A stretch of 42,719 nucleotides of DNA from Micromonospora globbae (GCF_003610785.1 NZ_RAQQ01000034.1:1-42719); one strand, 5' to 3'; numbered from the stretch's first letter, positions 1-7,004 are shown. Made by a program: numbers and translations. Notes: generated by a model not told the origin, from the sequence alone.

Positions 1-75
1 ATCCCGACGGGCCTCGACCGCCAACCGGGTCGCACGCTCACGCAGCTCATCGTTGTACTTCTTCGGTGCAGGCAT
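1..75 (-). CDS. IS3-family transposase OrfA, N-terminal fragment (partial)
   Basis: The reverse strand reads ATG then codons for MPAPKKYNDELRERATRLAV, continuing to the window edge. This matches the start of the IS3-family OrfA (helix-turn-helix, transposase_8) proteins of actinomycetes, which begin with a basic lysine-rich stretch followed by a DELRERA motif. OrfA binds the element's ends; an OrfAB fusion made by frameshifting normally carries out transposition. Only about 25 codons are visible, so whether the element is intact cannot be judged. Confidence 0.75.
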   Translation of the reverse strand, partial: MPAPKKYNDELRERATRLAVEARRD

Positions 76-127
76 CGCTGGTGTTCCTCCCAGGTTTCGA
101 TGTCTCCATCAAACCCGGGGCGGGACA
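1..127 (-). mobile_element. IS3-family insertion sequence, terminal part cut by window edge
   Basis: The minus strand begins at about 127 with TGTCCCGCCCCGGGTTTG, an end typical of IS3-group elements. It continues through a GGGAGG ribosome site (86-91) into a transposase start codon at 75-73. Only this end lies in the window; the rest of the element is to the left. It abuts a truncated gene starting at about 131, so the insertion probably broke that gene or removed its 5' part. The exact terminal base and any target duplication cannot be fixed without the other end. Confidence 0.7.
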
Positions 128-130
128 CGC

Positions 131-553
131 GTGGCTGACATCTCGGCTCTTCAAGTGAAGCGACATCCCGGCTGGTCGGCGGAGGATCGCAGGAAAATCG
201 CTGGCTACCTCAACCAGCTCGACCTACTGGAACGGGCCAAGCGCAGCCCGCTTCAAGCACCCCGTTTCACCGCCGCTTACCGCTACCGGTGCGCAGACCG
301 TCATTGCCGCGGTCATCAGCAGACTCTCTGGGACTGGGAGTTCGTTGCCCTACAACGCCGTCTGGGCCAGCTCACCGACGCGGAGGCCGCGGAGCAGTTG
401 AGACACAAGTTCCTCACCCAACTTTGCGCCGCTGACCGCGACGTCGCCTTCTACGTAGGTAACCAAGCGGCAAGGCCGCAGTCCTTCAGCATCGGCGGTG
501 TCTACGCACCGAGACGGCCCACTGCTCGGTACCGGCCGCGCGTCAACCGATGA
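131..553 (+). pseudogene. 3' remnant of an actinobacterial hypothetical gene cut by the IS element
   Basis: The frame is open from inside the IS end to a TGA at 551-553; a GTG at 131 is the first possible start outside the IS. The C-terminal half has an orderly pattern: YRYRC, then CRGH, DWE, a KFLTQLC segment, DRD, FYVGN and SFSIGGVYAPRR. I recall this arrangement at the C-terminus of a family of roughly 250-residue actinobacterial proteins of unknown function, with two Cys and one His that could bind metal. Only about 140 residues remain here. I therefore read it as the tail of a gene whose start lies beyond the IS, or was lost. It overlaps the end of the convergent DUF4326 gene by 11 bases. 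Translation from GTG 131 is possible but not evident. Confidence 0.55.
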
Positions 554-839
554 TGTCCGCCAGCACGTCGGCATGGCACGCATCCTCGACGCGGCACCAG
601 CACGCCAACTGCTTCCCCGTGAGTTCCCGCCGCGCCCGGTCAACAAGGGCCGGCTGCCCCACAAGCCACTGCCGATAGAGACGTAACGCCTCAGCCCGAT
701 CGTGCTTTCGCAGGCTAAACGGATTGGCCCAGGGAGAACGCCGCAACCCGAACCCCTGCCGCCCCACATATACGGCACCGGGCGGCACCACCGGGTGATA
801 GAGATCCCCCTGCACACGAATCCGAGGCTGTCCCCCCAC
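543..839 (-). CDS. DUF4326 domain protein
   Basis: The core runs AVYVGRQGFGLRRSPWANPF, then an RLYRQWL helix, and ends with LTGKQLACWCRVEDACHAD. This is the DUF4326 signature: a VGR..NPF motif followed by a CWC...CH cluster. The function is unknown; such genes are common in phages, plasmids and genomic islands, which agrees with the adjacent IS. I chose GTG 839 because it gives a protein of about 98 residues beginning near PRIRVQGD, as I recall for relatives. The frame stays open to an ATG at 1052 (169 residues), so a longer N-terminus cannot be excluded. It converges on the truncated gene at 131-553. Its position on the 3' side of tRNA-Lys suggests an island scar. Confidence 0.65.
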   Translation of the reverse strand: MGGQPRIRVQGDLYHPVVPPGAVYVGRQGFGLRRSPWANPFSLRKHDRAEALRLYRQWLVGQPALVDRARRELTGKQLACWCRVEDACHADVLADIIG

Positions 840-1070
840 GCCGCCAGCGTAATCGCCAACGACCGGCTCGGGCGTGGCTGCCCGAAGGAAGCCCGTTGCC
901 CCGTGCGAGCGGATGCGCCAATGACCCCCAAGGGCCCGATGCGGGCCGGCCACCTCAGAAATGACGATGAGCGCAGGCGTCCACGGAACAACGATATGTC
1001 CCAGCAACGCCGGCCCGGTCCAACGGCTTCCGAGCACCCACCGAGCGACCATCCACCAGCGGCGTACACG

Positions 1071-1110
1071 AAAAAGGCTCCGGCCGGGTGGAAACCACCA
1101 GGCCAGAGCC
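1071..1110 (-). terminator. Rho-independent terminator of tRNA-Lys
   Basis: Read on the minus strand, GGCTCTGGCC pairs with GGCCGGAGCC (one G-U pair) across a short loop, followed by five T residues (1075-1071). It begins 12 bases past the tRNA-Lys 3' end. Confidence 0.85.
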
Positions 1111-1121
1111 CTTATTGCTGG

Positions 1122-1194
1122 TGCGCCGCCAGGGACTCGAACCCCGAACCCGCGGATTAAGAGTCCGCTGCTCTGCCAGTTGAGCTAGCGGCGC
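1122..1194 (-). tRNA. tRNA-Lys (anticodon CTT)
   Basis: The minus strand folds as a full cloverleaf. The acceptor arms GCGCCGC/GCGGCGC close perfectly. The anticodon stem GCGGA/TCCGC holds the loop CTCTTAA, giving anticodon CTT. The T-arm contains GGTTCGAGTCC. The discriminator is A and CCA is not encoded. A strong terminator follows. Its 3' side faces an IS and a DUF4326 gene, so it may have served as an integration site. Confidence 0.96.
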
Positions 1195-1380
1195 TCGTTG
1201 GCAACGGGGAGAACCTTAGCACGGCCGCCGAGCGGGGTTCCAATCCGATACCGGGCTCCACCCTTCGGGCGAGCTTAACGCGCAATCCGGTCAAACCGCC
1301 CATTCGCTCGAGCTTCGGGTCCTGCCCGAGCGCCAGGATGATGCACGATGTGCGCCAGGCACGCGAGAACAGAGGTGGGG

Positions 1381-2637
1381 ATGGGCAGGTTCACGCGGTC
1401 CGGGGCGGTGGTGGGCACCCTGGCCCTGGTGGCGTCGCTGGCGCTGACGGCGTGCGGCGACGAGCAGCAGAAGCCGGCGTTCGTCACGCCGAGTGCGAGC
1501 ACGAGCGTCGACGCGGCGTCCGGCACGGCCGCGCCGGCCACCCCGTCCGGGCCGCCGCTGCCGGTCAGCCCGGCGGACGGGGCGAAGAACCGGCCGGTCA
1601 GCACCGAGATCAGCGCGGACCTGCCCGAGGGCGCCACGGTGTCGGAGGTCACGCTGACCGCCGCGGGCGGCGCCACGGTCGCGGGCAAGATGCGCACCGA
1701 CGGCTCGTCGTGGGTGCCGAACAGCCCGTTGAAGTACGGCACCACGTACACCGCCACCGTCACCGCCAAGGGCCCCGACGGCGCGACCCGCACGGGCACC
1801 AGCACCTTCACCACCATGAAGAAGCCGCGCTCGACGATCGGCTCCGGCCTCTACCTCTTCGACGACAAGACGTACGGCGTGGCCATGCCCGTCGTCGCCG
1901 AGTTCCATCCGGGCATCCCGAAGAAGGACCGGGCCGCCGTGCAGAAGCGGATGTTCGTCCGGACGGACCCGCCGCAGCCCGGCGCCTGGCACTGGGTCAG
2001 CAACGGCACCCAGGCGTACTACCGGGCGCCGGAGTACTGGAAGCCGGGCACCACGCTCAGCGTCCGGATCGCCCTGGCCGGCATCCCCCTGAGCAACGGC
2101 CGGTACGGCGACGTGGACCGGAAGGCCACCGCCAAGATCGGACGCGCCTTCGTCATGAAGGTGGACAACGCCGACAAGCAGATGAAGGTGTACGAGGACG
2201 GCAAGCTCGTCCGGACGATGCCGGTGAGCCTCGGCAAGAAGAGCACCCCCTCCTCCAGCGGCACGATGGTCGTGATGGAGAAGAAGGAGAAGACCGTCTT
2301 CGACACCCGGGACGACCCCGATCCGGCGAATCGCTACGTCACCGACATCGAGTTCGCCCAGCGGTTGACCTGGGGTGGCGAGTACATCCACGCGGCGCCC
2401 TGGTCGGAGCACGTGCAGGGCCGGCAGAACGTCTCGCACGGCTGCGTGAACGTCTCCACGGCCAACGCGCGGTGGCTCTTCGAGCGTACGAAGATCGGCG
2501 ACCCGATCACCGTCAAGGGCACGGAGCGTAGGCTGGCCGCCGGCAACGGTTGGACGGCGTGGAGCCTGAGCTGGTCGGAGTTCGTCAAGGGCAGCGCGCT
2601 ACCGGTGCCCAAGAACGGGTCCGGCCCCCTGCTCTAA
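1381..2637 (+). CDS. L,D-transpeptidase lipoprotein (YkuD domain)
   Basis: L,D-transpeptidases form 3-3 cross-links in peptidoglycan on the outer face of the membrane. The 418-residue product starts with a basic signal peptide ending in the lipobox LTAC, so it should be a lipoprotein. Next come Ser/Thr/Ala/Pro-rich linker residues, a bacterial Ig-like domain (about 55-130), a second beta domain (about 140-250) and the YkuD catalytic domain (about 255-385). The active-site motif HAAPWSE...SHGCVN has Cys355 as nucleophile. The layout matches the mycobacterial LdtMt2 type. ATG 1381 follows AGAGGTGGGG, which serves as ribosome site; an upstream in-frame ATG at 1348 would spoil the signal peptide. 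The next gene is a close paralogue. Confidence 0.93.
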   Translation: MGRFTRSGAVVGTLALVASLALTACGDEQQKPAFVTPSASTSVDAASGTAAPATPSGPPLPVSPADGAKNRPVSTEISADLPEGATVSEVTLTAAGGATVAGKMRTDGSSWVPNSPLKYGTTYTATVTAKGPDGATRTGTSTFTTMKKPRSTIGSGLYLFDDKTYGVAMPVVAEFHPGIPKKDRAAVQKRMFVRTDPPQPGAWHWVSNGTQAYYRAPEYWKPGTTLSVRIALAGIPLSNGRYGDVDRKATAKIGRAFVMKVDNADKQMKVYEDGKLVRTMPVSLGKKSTPSSSGTMVVMEKKEKTVFDTRDDPDPANRYVTDIEFAQRLTWGGEYIHAAPWSEHVQGRQNVSHGCVNVSTANARWLFERTKIGDPITVKGTERRLAAGNGWTAWSLSWSEFVKGSALPVPKNGSGPLL

Positions 2638-2694
2638 CCCACCCGCCCAACCCCCTCCTCCCCCGGCCCCTCTCCTCCCCGGCTGGCACTCAGC

Positions 2695-2759
2695 CCGGTG
2701 ATCATGAAGTTATTGCCGACAAATCGGATGCGGATCGGCAGTAACTTCATGATCACCGG
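2695..2759. repeat. Intergenic palindrome, GATCATGA family, copy 1
   Basis: Arms of 25 bases starting CCGGTGATCATGAAGTTA face each other across a short spacer, with one mismatch that forms a G-T pair. It sits in the 317-base gap between the two L,D-transpeptidase genes. The outer 17 bases of the arm match copy 2 (8670-8734) except for A/G differences. It could act as a terminator or be a mobile palindromic repeat. There is no T-tract. Confidence 0.85.
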
Positions 2760-2881
2760 CGCAAGCGCGGCCGACCCGGGGCGGACCCGGCGGGGTGGGT
2801 GGGACTGGTGAGGTGGATTCGCAAAACGCGAATTCTAGCAACAATCCGACAAGTTGTCGCCGGGTGTTTCGTTTCACCCCT

Positions 2882-2910
2882 GGCAACGGGTACCAGTTCT
2901 GGTGCGTCTG
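2882..2910 (+). promoter_or_regulatory. Possible ECF-type promoter of the second L,D-transpeptidase gene
   Basis: GGCAAC at 2882-2887 and CGTCTG at 2905-2910, separated by 17 bases, resemble the GGAAC / CGTC pattern of envelope-stress ECF sigma factors. The start codon is 44 bases downstream. The -35 box has an extra C, so this is only suggestive. The rest of the 2638-2954 gap holds copy 1 of the palindrome and a small ATTCGC/GCGAAT inverted repeat near 2820. Confidence 0.25.
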
Positions 2911-2954
2911 TGAGAGACGATGGCTTGTGCGGGGACCACGACTGTGAGGGAAAC

Positions 2955-4283
2955 ATGCGAGCTGACCAGGACCAGCTGACCCGGCGCCGCGGTGGGCGCG
3001 CCGGTGTGCGGCGCCGCGCTCTCGCCGCGGGGGTGATCGCGGCCGCCCTGGCGCTGACGTCCGCGTGCACGAGCGGAGGCGGCGACAAGCCGTCCTCGTG
3101 GCGGGGCGGTACGGAGACCCCGCCGCCGAAGGCCGCGGCCACGATCAGTGAGCCGCAGGCCGACGCCAAGGACGTACCGGCCTCCACCGCCATCACCTTC
3201 AGCACGAAGGAGGCCGTGGAGACCACCGTCCAGTTGAAGGACTCGGCCGGCGAGACGGTCGAGGGCACGCTGGCCGCGGACGGCAAGAGCTGGTTGCCGT
3301 CCGGCGCGTTGAAGTACGGCGAGACGTACACGGCCACGGTGACCGCGACCGGCGACGACGGCCGCCCCGCGACGGCGACCAGCACGTTCACCACCATGGC
3401 GAAGCCCACCAAGCAGATCCGGGTGAGCAGTTTCCTCGGCGACGGCCAGACGGTCGGCGTCGGCATGCCGCTGATCGTCAAGTTCAGCCGGGCCGTTCCC
3501 GAGGACTACCGCGACGACGTGCAGCGCCGGATGACGGTGACCTCCGTGCCGGCCCAGGAGGGCATCTGGCACTGGATCAGCCCCACCGAGATCCACTACC
3601 GCCCGAAGCAGTTCTGGAAGGCGGGCAGCAAGGTCAAGTACCGGGTGCAGGCCGGCGGCCTGCCGATGGGCGATGGCTGGTACGGCCGGGCCGACCTCAC
3701 CGTGGACATCAACATCGGCCCGGCGCTGATCATGACGGTCGACAACAAGACCAAGCGGATGACCGTGACCCGCAACGGCAAGGTGGTCAAGACCATCCCG
3801 GTGAGCCTCGGCAAGAAGAGCACCCCGTCGTCGAGCGGCACGATGGTCGTCATCGAGAAGCTGCGCAAGACGGTCTTCGACACCTTCGAGGAGCTGGGCC
3901 CCGAGGAGGGCTACCGGACGAAGATCGACTACGCCCAGCGGCTCACGTGGGGTGGCGAGTTCATCCACGCCGCCCCCTGGTCCGAGGGGCAGCAGGGCAG
4001 CGTCAACGTCTCGCACGGCTGCGTGAACGTCTCGATGGCCAACGGTGCCTGGCTGTTCAGCAACACCCGCATCGGTGACCCGATCACCGTGAAGGGCACC
4101 GAGCGCAAGCTCCAGAACGGCAACGGCTGGACCGACTGGAACATGAGCTGGGAGGAGTACGTCAAGGGCAGCGCCCTGCCGTACGACCCGGACGCCGGTA
4201 CCGACGCGGACGCGGACACCGACGCCGGGACCGACGCCACGCCGGACCCGGACGCCAGCGCGAGCACCGGCACGACCGACTGA
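2955..4283 (+). CDS. L,D-transpeptidase lipoprotein (YkuD domain), second copy
   Basis: The 442-residue product is a paralogue of the upstream gene. It has a twin-arginine-containing basic N-terminus, a hydrophobic stretch ending ALTSAC (lipobox-like, with Thr at -3), an Ig-like domain ending in the shared STFTTM, a second beta domain, and a YkuD domain with SHGCVN and nucleophile Cys356. Both paralogues share the block VSLGKKSTPSSSGTMVV and the C-terminal Trp-rich segment. A distinctive Asp/Ala/Thr-rich tail of about 30 residues follows the catalytic domain. ATG 2955 is preceded by GAGGG at 4 bases. The enzyme should act outside the membrane in 3-3 cross-linking; which paralogue is the main one cannot be told. 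Confidence 0.93.
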   Translation: MRADQDQLTRRRGGRAGVRRRALAAGVIAAALALTSACTSGGGDKPSSWRGGTETPPPKAAATISEPQADAKDVPASTAITFSTKEAVETTVQLKDSAGETVEGTLAADGKSWLPSGALKYGETYTATVTATGDDGRPATATSTFTTMAKPTKQIRVSSFLGDGQTVGVGMPLIVKFSRAVPEDYRDDVQRRMTVTSVPAQEGIWHWISPTEIHYRPKQFWKAGSKVKYRVQAGGLPMGDGWYGRADLTVDINIGPALIMTVDNKTKRMTVTRNGKVVKTIPVSLGKKSTPSSSGTMVVIEKLRKTVFDTFEELGPEEGYRTKIDYAQRLTWGGEFIHAAPWSEGQQGSVNVSHGCVNVSMANGAWLFSNTRIGDPITVKGTERKLQNGNGWTDWNMSWEEYVKGSALPYDPDAGTDADADTDAGTDATPDPDASASTGTTD

Positions 4284-4297
4284 CGAGCCCGGAACGA

Positions 4298-4330
4298 CGA
4301 AGGCCCCCCTCCGCGAGGAGGGGGCCTTCG
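4298..4330. terminator. Strong hairpin after the second L,D-transpeptidase gene
   Basis: CGAAGGCCCCCCTC pairs with GAGGGGGCCTTCG around a CGCG loop. It lies 15 bases after the gene and directly before the displaced tRNA-His fragment at 4337. In the pre-insertion genome it would have been shared by the transpeptidase gene and tRNA-His as a two-way terminator. Confidence 0.8.
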
Positions 4331-4336
4331 TGTGTG

Positions 4337-4357
4337 GGGTGACTGATGGGAATTGAA
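4337..4357. repeat. attachment-site copy: displaced tRNA-His 3' end
   Basis: Twenty-one bases are identical to 6041-6061. The sequence diverges at once on the inner side, so no tRNA can be formed here. It marks the left boundary of the mini-island. Confidence 0.85.
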
Positions 4358-4454
4358 GCCGAATAGACCTCAAGATCAGGAGCCCGTCAGCGCTATGACC
4401 AGCAGGTGAGGGGCATGGTCGGGTGTCAACGGGTACGGCCGGGCATCCCGATTC

Positions 4455-4484
4455 CCCTAGATTTGCCCTAGATTTGCCCTAGAG
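4455..4484. repeat. 11-bp tandem repeat at the Fic stop codon
   Basis: CCCTAGATTTG occurs twice in tandem and is followed by a partial third copy, CCCTAGAG. The Fic stop codon (complement of CTA at 4468-4470) lies inside it. Slippage here would change the last codons of Fic. Confidence 0.75.
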
Positions 4485-5745
4485 ATGATCCAGAGGTGGG
4501 CAAGTCCGGCTCGGCCGGCGGTCGGCGATGATTCATCACTTCTTCGACCGCCGATCGCCATCTCCCGTCGACCGGTGGCATCTCTGCCAGGGCTGCCGCC
4601 TCTGTCGCGAGCGCCACGGGCATTCCCGGGTAAGGATCTTCGATGGGGCGCCGCCGCTCGCGGGTGCGCCGGCGAACGTCGTTCAGCGCCGGACCCGCGA
4701 CATAGTGCCGACCGCGCCTTTCACCGCGCGCCTCGAGCAGACCTTGTTCGGTCAGGCGGGCAAGGTCGCGGGTGGCGGTCCGCTCCTCGACCTCCGCGAG
4801 CTTGATGTACAGGGGGCGACGGACCCGGTATCCGAGGACGGCCTCGTAGAGCAGCCCTGTGACCCGTTCGGGCAGCTTCTCGTCCGCCACAAGCGCGTCC
4901 AGCTCCGACCAGATGGCAGAAGCCTCCTGGAAGCGCCTTGCGACGGTCTGGGCCTGCATGTGGTGGGCGCGCAGGTTGAACGACACCCACAGGTGCGCCG
5001 AACCTTCTGGGTTCCACCGCCCTCTGCCCGTAATAGCCAGCACCCGGTAGTAGTCCTCGGTGTTGCTGCCCAGCCACTCCTCGATGCTGGAGAACGCCGG
5101 CTCAACGATGGCGTCCCGGGACAGCACGAGGGTCTGCAGGGCACGAGCCATGCGGCCGTTGCCGTCCCGGAAGGGATGGATCATGACGAGGTTGAGATGC
5201 GCCATCGCACCCTTGACCACCGGATCGATCGGCTCGTCCGACCGCAGGTGGGCCGCCAGCTCCTCCATCAGATCGGGGACGTCGTCGGCGTCCGCGCCCT
5301 CGTACACCCGCCGGTCGGTCCGCTCGTCGTGCACATAAATCGGTCCGGTCCGGTACTGCCCTGGGCTCTTGGAGAGGTCGTGCGACAGCATCATGTAGTG
5401 CATGCCGCGGATGATCGACGTGTCGAAGCGGAAGTATGGGTCGCCAGCGCTCTGCAGTACGTACCCGAGCGCCTGGCGGTAGCCGCGGATCTCGGCGAAG
5501 GTCCGCTCATCAGCACTCAGCGGCTCCTCGTCGTCGAGGGCGGCAGCGGCGTCGTCCTCGGCCACGACGTAACCCTCGATGCTGTTCGATCCGAGGATCG
5601 CCCGCGCGAGCATCGTCTTGCGTAGTCCGCCCGTCCACCGCCGGGGGGTCCGAAGCACGTCAACCAGGGAGTTTCTCATCTGATAGATCTCGGCTAGGAC
5701 AGACCGGTCATGGCTGGTCAGTTCGGGTGCTATGTAGATGCCCAT
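4468..5745 (-). CDS. Fic family AMP-transferase-type protein, class II, with winged-helix C-terminus
   Basis: Fic enzymes usually transfer AMP or another phosphate group to a protein hydroxyl. The 425-residue product has an N-terminal helical region carrying the inhibitory motif SNSIEG (53-58), which fits the class II pattern [S/T]xxxE[G/N]. The Fic core follows, with a flap near 129-137 and the complete catalytic motif HPFRDGNGR (190-198). A winged-helix domain comes next (about 300-365; TATRDLARLTEQGLLE). All catalytic residues are present, so an active but auto-inhibited enzyme is expected. The target is unknown. ATG 5745 has AAGGAC six bases upstream; in-frame codons back to 5865 lack coding character. 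It is the only gene between the tRNA-His repeats, and its base composition is visibly less GC-rich than its neighbours'. The DNA-binding domain may regulate its own promoter. Confidence 0.92.
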   Translation of the reverse strand: MGIYIAPELTSHDRSVLAEIYQMRNSLVDVLRTPRRWTGGLRKTMLARAILGSNSIEGYVVAEDDAAAALDDEEPLSADERTFAEIRGYRQALGYVLQSAGDPYFRFDTSIIRGMHYMMLSHDLSKSPGQYRTGPIYVHDERTDRRVYEGADADDVPDLMEELAAHLRSDEPIDPVVKGAMAHLNLVMIHPFRDGNGRMARALQTLVLSRDAIVEPAFSSIEEWLGSNTEDYYRVLAITGRGRWNPEGSAHLWVSFNLRAHHMQAQTVARRFQEASAIWSELDALVADEKLPERVTGLLYEAVLGYRVRRPLYIKLAEVEERTATRDLARLTEQGLLEARGERRGRHYVAGPALNDVRRRTRERRRPIEDPYPGMPVALATEAAALAEMPPVDGRWRSAVEEVMNHRRPPAEPDLPTSGSSLGQI

Positions 5746-5757
5746 CGCTGTCCTTAT

Positions 5758-5823
5758 GTCTCTTTGAATGAGACAACGGTAGCGGCCGGGCGGGGTTTGT
5801 CGCAAATAAAGAGACAAAGAGAC
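5758..5823. promoter_or_regulatory. Octamer repeats upstream of fic, probable operator
   Basis: The octamer GTCTCTTT occurs at 5758-5765, and its complement AAAGAGAC occurs twice in tandem at 5808-5823. The first copy also belongs to the small palindrome GTCTCtttgaatGAGAC (5758-5774). They lie 13 to 78 bases before the fic start. Such an arrangement suits a dimeric winged-helix regulator, possibly Fic's own C-terminal domain. This is inference from spacing and symmetry. Confidence 0.5.
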
Positions 5824-5985
5824 ACGGAAACAGGAGGAAACCACGGAAGATGGCTCCCGCTGCACTCCCCCTCACTGAAGGGCTTGCCACGAAGAAGCCA
5901 AGATCAGTTACCCAGACGCTGTCGCGTCGCGGACAACGCCGAGTCCTCCCACGCCTAACCTTTCCCCTACCACGCCCCTAAACGG

Positions 5986-6015
5986 CTCAGGCCCCCTCCG
6001 GAGAGGGGGCCTGAG
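5986..6015 (-). terminator. Terminator now downstream of tRNA-His
   Basis: CTCAGGCCCCCTC pairs with GAGGGGGCCTGAG around CGGA. It lies 27 bases beyond the tRNA 3' end, inside the mini-island. It resembles the hairpin at 4298-4330 in its GGCCCCCTC core, so the element seems to carry its own terminator for the restored tRNA. Confidence 0.75.
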
Positions 6016-6041
6016 CTGCGGTGGAGTAGATCCACTAGTCG

Positions 6042-6115
6042 GGTGACTGATGGGAATTGAACCCACGACAACCGGGACCACAACCCGGTGCTCTGCCAAC
6101 TGAGCTACAGCCACC
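6042..6115 (-). tRNA. tRNA-His (anticodon GTG)
   Basis: The minus strand gives acceptor arms GTGGCTG/CAGTCAC and anticodon loop TTGTGGT (GTG). An extra G at -1 (6115) faces C73, the identity mark of tRNA-His. The T-arm is GTGGGTTCAATTCCCAT. CCA is not encoded. Its 3' 20 bases are repeated at 4337-4357, marking it as an integration site that was rebuilt by the incoming element. Confidence 0.96.
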
Positions 6116-6235
6116 ACGCCGCCGCGCCCGGTCGAACGCCCCGGGCGGGGTGCGGACCAATAATAGCCCCCTACCCGGCGACCGCGTCCAGCGGGTTGCG
6201 GGCCACCGCGAGGCGCGCTCACCGCCGACCCGTAC

Positions 6236-6334
6236 GCCGGAGACCGCCCGCCCGCCAGGGCCGCCGCCGGCCGCGCAGGCCGGAGACCGCCCGCCATGGC
6301 CGCCGCCGATCACGTATGCCGGAGACCGCCCGCC
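6236..6334. repeat. Imperfect tandem repeat, core GCCGGAGACCGCCCGCC
   Basis: The 17-base core is exact at 6236-6252, 6279-6295 and 6318-6334, with spacings of 43 and 39 bases filled by GCC-rich sequence. It fills most of the gap between tRNA-His and orn. I see no gene in this 292-base gap. Confidence 0.7.
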
Positions 6335-6407
6335 CGGCCAGCGCCGCCGACCGCGCGGCACGCCGCGCCACGGCCGCCGCCCGTCCCCGGGCCGGTACCC
6401 CGCGCCC

Positions 6408-7004
6408 TCAGAGTTCCGCGGCGATCGCCTTCGCGCTCTCCACGTCGGGACCGGGCAGCGGCACGAAGATCGTCCGCCGGTAGTACTCGAGTTCCCGGAT
6501 GCTCTCCCGGATGTCCGCGAGCGCCCGGTGCGCCAGCCCCTTGGCCGGCTGCCCGAAGTACACGCGCGGGTACCACCGCCGGCACAGCTCCTTGATGGAG
6601 GACACGTCGATCATGCGGTAGTGCAGGTGGTTGTCGAGGCGGGGCATGTCTCGGGCGATGAAGCCCCGGTCGGTGGCGATCGAGTTGCCGCACAGCGGAG
6701 CGGTGCGCGGGTCCTTCACGAAGGTGGTGACGTAGTCCATCACCATGTCCTCCGCCTCGGCCAGCGTGACGGTGGAGCGGCGGACCTCCTCGGTCAGCCC
6801 GGACTTCGCGTGCATCGTGGTGACGATCTCCGGCATGGCGTCCAGCGCCGCGTCGTCCGCGTGGATCACCACGTCGACACCGTCACCGAGCACGTTGAGA
6901 TCGGGGTCGGTGACCAGAGCCGCCACCTCGATCAGCTTGTCCCTGCCGAGGTCCAACCCGGTCATCTCACAGTCGATCCAGACAAGGAGATCAGCCACCG
7001 GCAC
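6408..7004 (-). CDS. orn: Oligoribonuclease (DEDDh 3'-5' exonuclease)
   Basis: Orn degrades 2-5-nucleotide RNA fragments, including pGpG from c-di-GMP turnover, to mononucleotides in the cytosol. The 198-residue length is normal for the family. The motifs are in order: WIDCEMTGLD (Exo I, Asp11 and Glu13), CGNSIATDRGF (Exo II), and HRALADI (Exo III, with the catalytic His and Asp). The start is GTG 7004 or the in-frame GTG two codons later. It is divergent from the GT87 gene, with 66 bases between starts. Confidence 0.95.
   Translation of the reverse strand: MPVADLLVWIDCEMTGLDLGRDKLIEVAALVTDPDLNVLGDGVDVVIHADDAALDAMPEIVTTMHAKSGLTEEVRRSTVTLAEAEDMVMDYVTTFVKDPRTAPLCGNSIATDRGFIARDMPRLDNHLHYRMIDVSSIKELCRRWYPRVYFGQPAKGLAHRALADIRESIRELEYYRRTIFVPLPGPDVESAKAIAAEL

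Larger units (their letters stand above)
4337..6061. mobile_element. 1.7-kb mini-island with a Fic gene in tRNA-His
   Basis: A 21-base exact direct repeat lies at 4337-4357 and 6041-6061. The right copy is the 3' end of an intact tRNA-His gene (acceptor and T-arm strand); the left copy is an isolated fragment. This is the usual footprint of a tyrosine-integrase element: the incoming copy restores the tRNA and the original 3' end is displaced to the far side. The interior holds only a Fic gene, operator-like repeats and a new terminator. No integrase or excisionase frame is visible. I therefore read it as a deleted island remnant, or a non-autonomous element moved by an integrase elsewhere. 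Confidence 0.75.

Noticed and set aside
2874..4373. A 499-codon open frame antisense to the second L,D-transpeptidase gene
   Set aside because: Shadow with GVRVRV-type low complexity; the plus strand has a signal peptide, YkuD motif and ribosome site.
4331..4380. Possible second tRNA-His
   Set aside because: Only the 3' 21 bases are present; D-arm and anticodon arm are missing, so it is an attachment-site copy.
4358..6040. Integrase, excisionase or antitoxin partner in the Fic island
   Set aside because: No frame besides fic has coding character or a ribosome site; partner FicA-like proteins were not found, and the class II protein has its own inhibitory motif.
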